Shown here piece after piece: positions 47,657 through 50,163 of a stretch of DNA of 50,163 nt. Source of the DNA: Bacteroidales bacterium UBA3844 (GTDB lineage: Bacteria; Bacteroidota; Bacteroidia; Bacteroidales; Paludibacteraceae). The stretch is taken from positions 1 to 50,163 of the forward strand of contig DGHQ01000012.1 in NCBI GenBank assembly GCA_002392915.1, given 5' to 3'. The first letter of the stretch is position 1. The number at the start of each line of letters is the position of its first letter. A program made the position numbers and the translations under genes. The notes under the pieces are model-generated. The model saw only the letters and a list, made by a program, of their open reading frames with translations. It was not told the origin of the DNA and searched no databases.

Positions 47657-48541
47657 CTAACACTTTTGCTTATTCATGCAAATTGACACCCAATTGTCTT
47701 TTTCTTTGACAGTTTGCAAGCTAAAATTATGTTTTTTAGCAACTTCTTCGATTGCCGGTATGTCTTCCTTGTAAAATCCGCTTAGAATTAATTTTCCGTT
47801 TTCTTTGATGGAATTGGCATATCTCGGTATGTCGTTGAGCAAAATATTTCTGTTGATATTCGCTAAAAATATGTCGTAGACGGAATTCAAATTCTCCACC
47901 GTCGCTGCATCTCCCTGACGGACGTGTATCTTGTCTTCCACTTTGTTCACTACTAGATTGTCTATCGAATTCTCGTATGCCCAAACGTCTATATCAACTG
48001 CGTCTACTTTTTCTGCACCTAAATATGCTGCCAAGATTGACAGTATTGCTGTGCCGCAGCCCATGTCCATCACCGTCTTCCCCTTGAAATCGCAATCAAG
48101 CATATTCTTCATCATCAGCCCTGTCGTCTGGTGATGCCCTGTGCCGAATGCCATTCTCGGATTTATGATGATTTTGTATTTGCTTTCTGGCACGTTCTTG
48201 TGAAACTCACTGCATACCACTACTTGGTCTGCTACAACGATTGGCTGGAAGTAGTTTTTTTCCCACTCTTCGTTCCAGTCTTTGTCTTCCAAATCTTCTA
48301 CTTTATATGTGATATTTGTATACAGTTCGGAGCTTTCTATCACTTCTTTCAATTTGGCCTCGGAAAATAGATCTTCTGCGACGTAGCATTTCAACACGTC
48401 TCCTGCATTTTCAAACGAGTCGTATCCGATTCCTGCCAAATCTTCGCTGAACAGATCCGCTATGAAGTCACCTCCGTTATCAAAAGCTAATTCTCCGTTA
48501 AGCTTTGCCTCTATCACTTTATATTTTGTCTTGTTGTCCAT
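47657..48541 (-). CDS. prmA: Ribosomal protein L11 methyltransferase
   Basis: 294 aa, typical. The N-terminal substrate-binding domain (~1-95) is followed by a class I SAM-dependent methyltransferase: 'NPRMAFGTGHHQTTGLMM', SAM loop 'VMDMGCGTAILSILAAYLGA', acidic 'VDAVDIDVWAYENS' and catalytic-site motif 'DIFLANINRNILL'. PrmA trimethylates ribosomal protein L11; loss is tolerated in E. coli. It ends 20 nt before the -33 box of the promoter at 47607-47637 and seems to be a separate unit from the T9SS genes. Confidence 0.95.
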   Translation of the reverse strand: MDNKTKYKVIEAKLNGELAFDNGGDFIADLFSEDLAGIGYDSFENAGDVLKCYVAEDLFSEAKLKEVIESSELYTNITYKVEDLEDKDWNEEWEKNYFQPIVVADQVVVCSEFHKNVPESKYKIIINPRMAFGTGHHQTTGLMMKNMLDCDFKGKTVMDMGCGTAILSILAAYLGAEKVDAVDIDVWAYENSIDNLVVNKVEDKIHVRQGDAATVENLNSVYDIFLANINRNILLNDIPRYANSIKENGKLILSGFYKEDIPAIEEVAKKHNFSLQTVKEKDNWVSICMNKQKC

Positions 48542-48615
48542 ATCGTTTTTTATTATATTATATATGAGGTTTCTTTATGTTTGTGAATTTGCTATTTCCA
48601 ATCATGATTTATTTA

Positions 48616-48653
48616 ATCAAAAAGAGGATAGACGTGAATACGTCTATCCTCTT
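48616..48653 (-). terminator. Terminator of the fumarate reductase/succinate dehydrogenase genes
   Basis: AGAGGATAGACGT and ACGTCTATCCTCT form a 13-bp perfect stem with a 4-nt loop. On the minus strand a T tract follows. It lies ~20 nt after the sdhB/frdB stop. Confidence 0.9.
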
Positions 48654-48672
48654 TCGGTATATTCAGATCATA

Positions 48673-49428
48673 TTAGTCTTTCAACTTAGCACAGATGAAC
48701 TCACGGTTCAAACGAGCGATGTTGCTGATCGATACTGCCTTTGGACACTCTGCCTCACATGCACGTGTGTTAGTACAGTTACCGAAACCTAGCTCGTCCA
48801 TCTTGGCGATCATCGACTTTACTCTCTTAGCTGCCTCTACCTTACCCTGAGGAAGAAGAGCCAACTGAGATACCTTTGCTGAAACGAACAACATAGCTGA
48901 TCCGTTCTTACAAGCTGCTACACAAGCTCCACATCCGATACAAGATGCTGCATCCATTGCCTCGTCAGCGACTGGCTTTGGAATAGGAATTGCGTTAGCG
49001 TCTGGAATACCACCTGTGTTAACTGAAGTGTAACCTCCAGCCTGCATGATCTTGTCGAAAGCAGAACGGTCTACCATCAAGTCGCGGATTACTGGGAATG
49101 CAGCTGAACGCCAAGGCTCGATTGTGATAGTGTCACCATCGTTGAAACGGCGCATGTGTAGCTGACATGTTGTAACCTCCTGGTCTTTTCCGTGTGGATG
49201 TCCGTTGATATACAATGAACACATACCACAAATACCCTCACGACAGTCGTGGTCGAATACTACTGGCTCTTTTCTTTCCTTTACCAACTTCTCGTTAAGA
49301 ACGTCAAGCATCTCTAGGAATGAGCTCTCAGTAGAAATATTCTCCAACTGGTATGTCTCGAAAGCACCCTTCTCCTGTGGACCTCTCTGGCGCCATACCT
49401 TAAGTGTAATATTTATTAGTTTTTCCAT
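48673..49428 (-). CDS. sdhB: Fumarate reductase / succinate dehydrogenase iron-sulfur subunit
   Basis: 251 aa. Passes electrons between the flavoprotein subunit and the quinone-binding membrane subunit. The N-terminal ferredoxin domain has [2Fe-2S] ligands ('DCREGICGMCSLYING'). The C-terminal domain has two further clusters ('CIGCGACVAACKNGS' and 'NCTNTRACEAECPKAVSIS'). In anaerobic Bacteroidales this complex works as menaquinol:fumarate reductase making succinate, so frdB is an equally fair name. It lies 29 nt after the flavoprotein gene and ends the operon with a strong terminator. Confidence 0.95.
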   Translation of the reverse strand: MEKLINITLKVWRQRGPQEKGAFETYQLENISTESSFLEMLDVLNEKLVKERKEPVVFDHDCREGICGMCSLYINGHPHGKDQEVTTCQLHMRRFNDGDTITIEPWRSAAFPVIRDLMVDRSAFDKIMQAGGYTSVNTGGIPDANAIPIPKPVADEAMDAASCIGCGACVAACKNGSAMLFVSAKVSQLALLPQGKVEAAKRVKSMIAKMDELGFGNCTNTRACEAECPKAVSISNIARLNREFICAKLKD

Positions 49429-49457
49429 TTTGTCTGATTTTTCAAGTTTACTAGAAA

Positions 49458-50163
49458 TTAGTTCTTGTAGTTACGAGTCTTACGCTCTGTCTCCTCGTAG
49501 TCAAGTGGCTCCTTCAAAAGCTCAGGATCTGAGTTCTCACCTGTGTACTTCCAGCAAGCAACATATGAGTACTGGTCATCCTGACGAAGAGCTTCACCCT
49601 CCTCTGTCTGGTACTCCTCACGGAAGTGACCACCACAAGACTCATTTCTGTTGTAACCATCGATAGCCATCAAGTAGCCGATCTCCAAGAAGTCAGACAA
49701 TCTCAAAGCCTTCTCCAACTCTGTGTTTAGTGTGTTGGCCTCACCTGGGATGTAGACGTTGCTCCAGAACTCTTTCTTAAGCTCCTTAAGCTTCTTCATA
49801 GCTGTCTCAAGACCTTCCTTAGTACGACCCATACCTACGTACTCCCACATAATGTGACCTAGTCTCTTGTGGATTGAGTCAACACTCTCTGTACCCTGGA
49901 TGCTCATCAACTTGTTGATCTTGTCCTGAACCCCCTTCTCAGCCTCTACGAATTCAGGAAGGTCTGTGCTCATTCTTGGAACCTGGATCTGATCTGCCAA
50001 GTAGTTCTGGATTGTGTATGGCAATACGAAGTAACCATCTGCAAGACCCTGCATCAATGCTGACGCACCAAGACGGTTAGCACCGTGGTCTGAGAAGTTT
50101 GCCTCACCGATTGCGAACAAACCTGGGATAGATGTCATCAACTCGTAGTCAACCCAGATACCA
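49458..50163 (-). CDS. sdhA: Fumarate reductase / succinate dehydrogenase flavoprotein subunit, partial (C-terminal part)
   Basis: The last ~235 residues only; the frame is open to the window edge and the start lies outside. Visible are 'GIWVDYELMTSIPGLFAIGE', 'ANFSDHGANRLGASALMQGL' (the FAD-binding C-terminal motif of the family), the helical C-terminal domain, and the near-end 'NRNESCGGHFREEYQTEEGE', which carries the conserved His and Arg region. It is the FAD-bearing catalytic subunit converting fumarate and succinate. The iron-sulfur subunit gene follows after 29 nt. The membrane subunit gene should lie upstream, beyond the window. Confidence 0.95.
   Translation of the reverse strand, partial: GIWVDYELMTSIPGLFAIGEANFSDHGANRLGASALMQGLADGYFVLPYTIQNYLADQIQVPRMSTDLPEFVEAEKGVQDKINKLMSIQGTESVDSIHKRLGHIMWEYVGMGRTKEGLETAMKKLKELKKEFWSNVYIPGEANTLNTELEKALRLSDFLEIGYLMAIDGYNRNESCGGHFREEYQTEEGEALRQDDQYSYVACWKYTGENSDPELLKEPLDYEETERKTRNYKN

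Overview
The window looks like chromosomal DNA of a Bacteroidales bacterium (phylum Bacteroidota). Three things support this. It carries the core type IX secretion (T9SS) operon porP-gldK-gldL-gldM-gldN. It encodes secreted proteins with the 'YPNPTDG' C-terminal T9SS sorting domain. Many genes have the Bacteroidota promoter layout TTTG-N19-TAnnTTTG. Housekeeping genes (dnaE, xerD, aroQ, pyk, ribF, leuS, prmA, the fumarate reductase/succinate dehydrogenase genes) all read as ordinary Bacteroidales genes. I see no phage, plasmid, insertion sequence or CRISPR array.

Layout. 1-1795: a repeat-rich stretch with one secreted DUF1566-like protein. 1796-5797: dnaE. 5928-14410: an accessory island made of two tandem copies of a two-gene cassette, all on the minus strand. 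Each copy has a promoter, a ~250-nt leader with an inverted repeat, a 422-aa beta-repeat fibre-like protein, a gingipain-like C25 peptidase with a T9SS signal, and a terminator. 14760-18763: a secreted-protein pseudogene and an 868-aa Ig-like surface protein, which end in near-identical terminators. 18959-20805: a small sulfur-metabolism cluster (DsrE-like, TusA-like, an encapsulin-derived gene, serine acetyltransferase). 21012-29044: a 1426-aa acyl-CoA dehydratase activase-like protein, its TetR-type neighbour, a TPR protein and an AAA/PD-(D/E)XK protein. 29217-33130: xerD diverging from aroQ-pyk-ribF. 33149-38388: a hemerythrin-LuxR fusion regulator, two tRNAs, an SH3b protein, a lipoprotein, pgeF, metY and an unknown secreted protein. 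38447-48541: leuS, the T9SS operon, a DUF2795-type protein and prmA. 48673-50163: the iron-sulfur and (partial) flavoprotein subunits of fumarate reductase/succinate dehydrogenase.

The most interesting locus is 18959-20805. The gene at 19679 carries the N-terminal arm and cyclic-nucleotide-binding domain typical of family 2B encapsulin shell proteins, but it ends where the HK97-fold shell domain should begin. It runs directly into a serine acetyltransferase that lacks its own N-terminal part. This looks like one deletion that fused the front of an encapsulin gene to the back of cysE, leaving the remnant of an encapsulin sulfur-storage operon. Second is the duplicated peptidase/fibre cassette: its ends and leaders are nearly identical while its middles have diverged. 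The T9SS operon at 41-47 kb supplies the machinery expected to export those peptidases.

Palindromic elements beginning GTAGAGACG or GTAGGGGCA recur at gene ends across the window. All calls rest on reading the sequence and on remembered family features; no database search was run.
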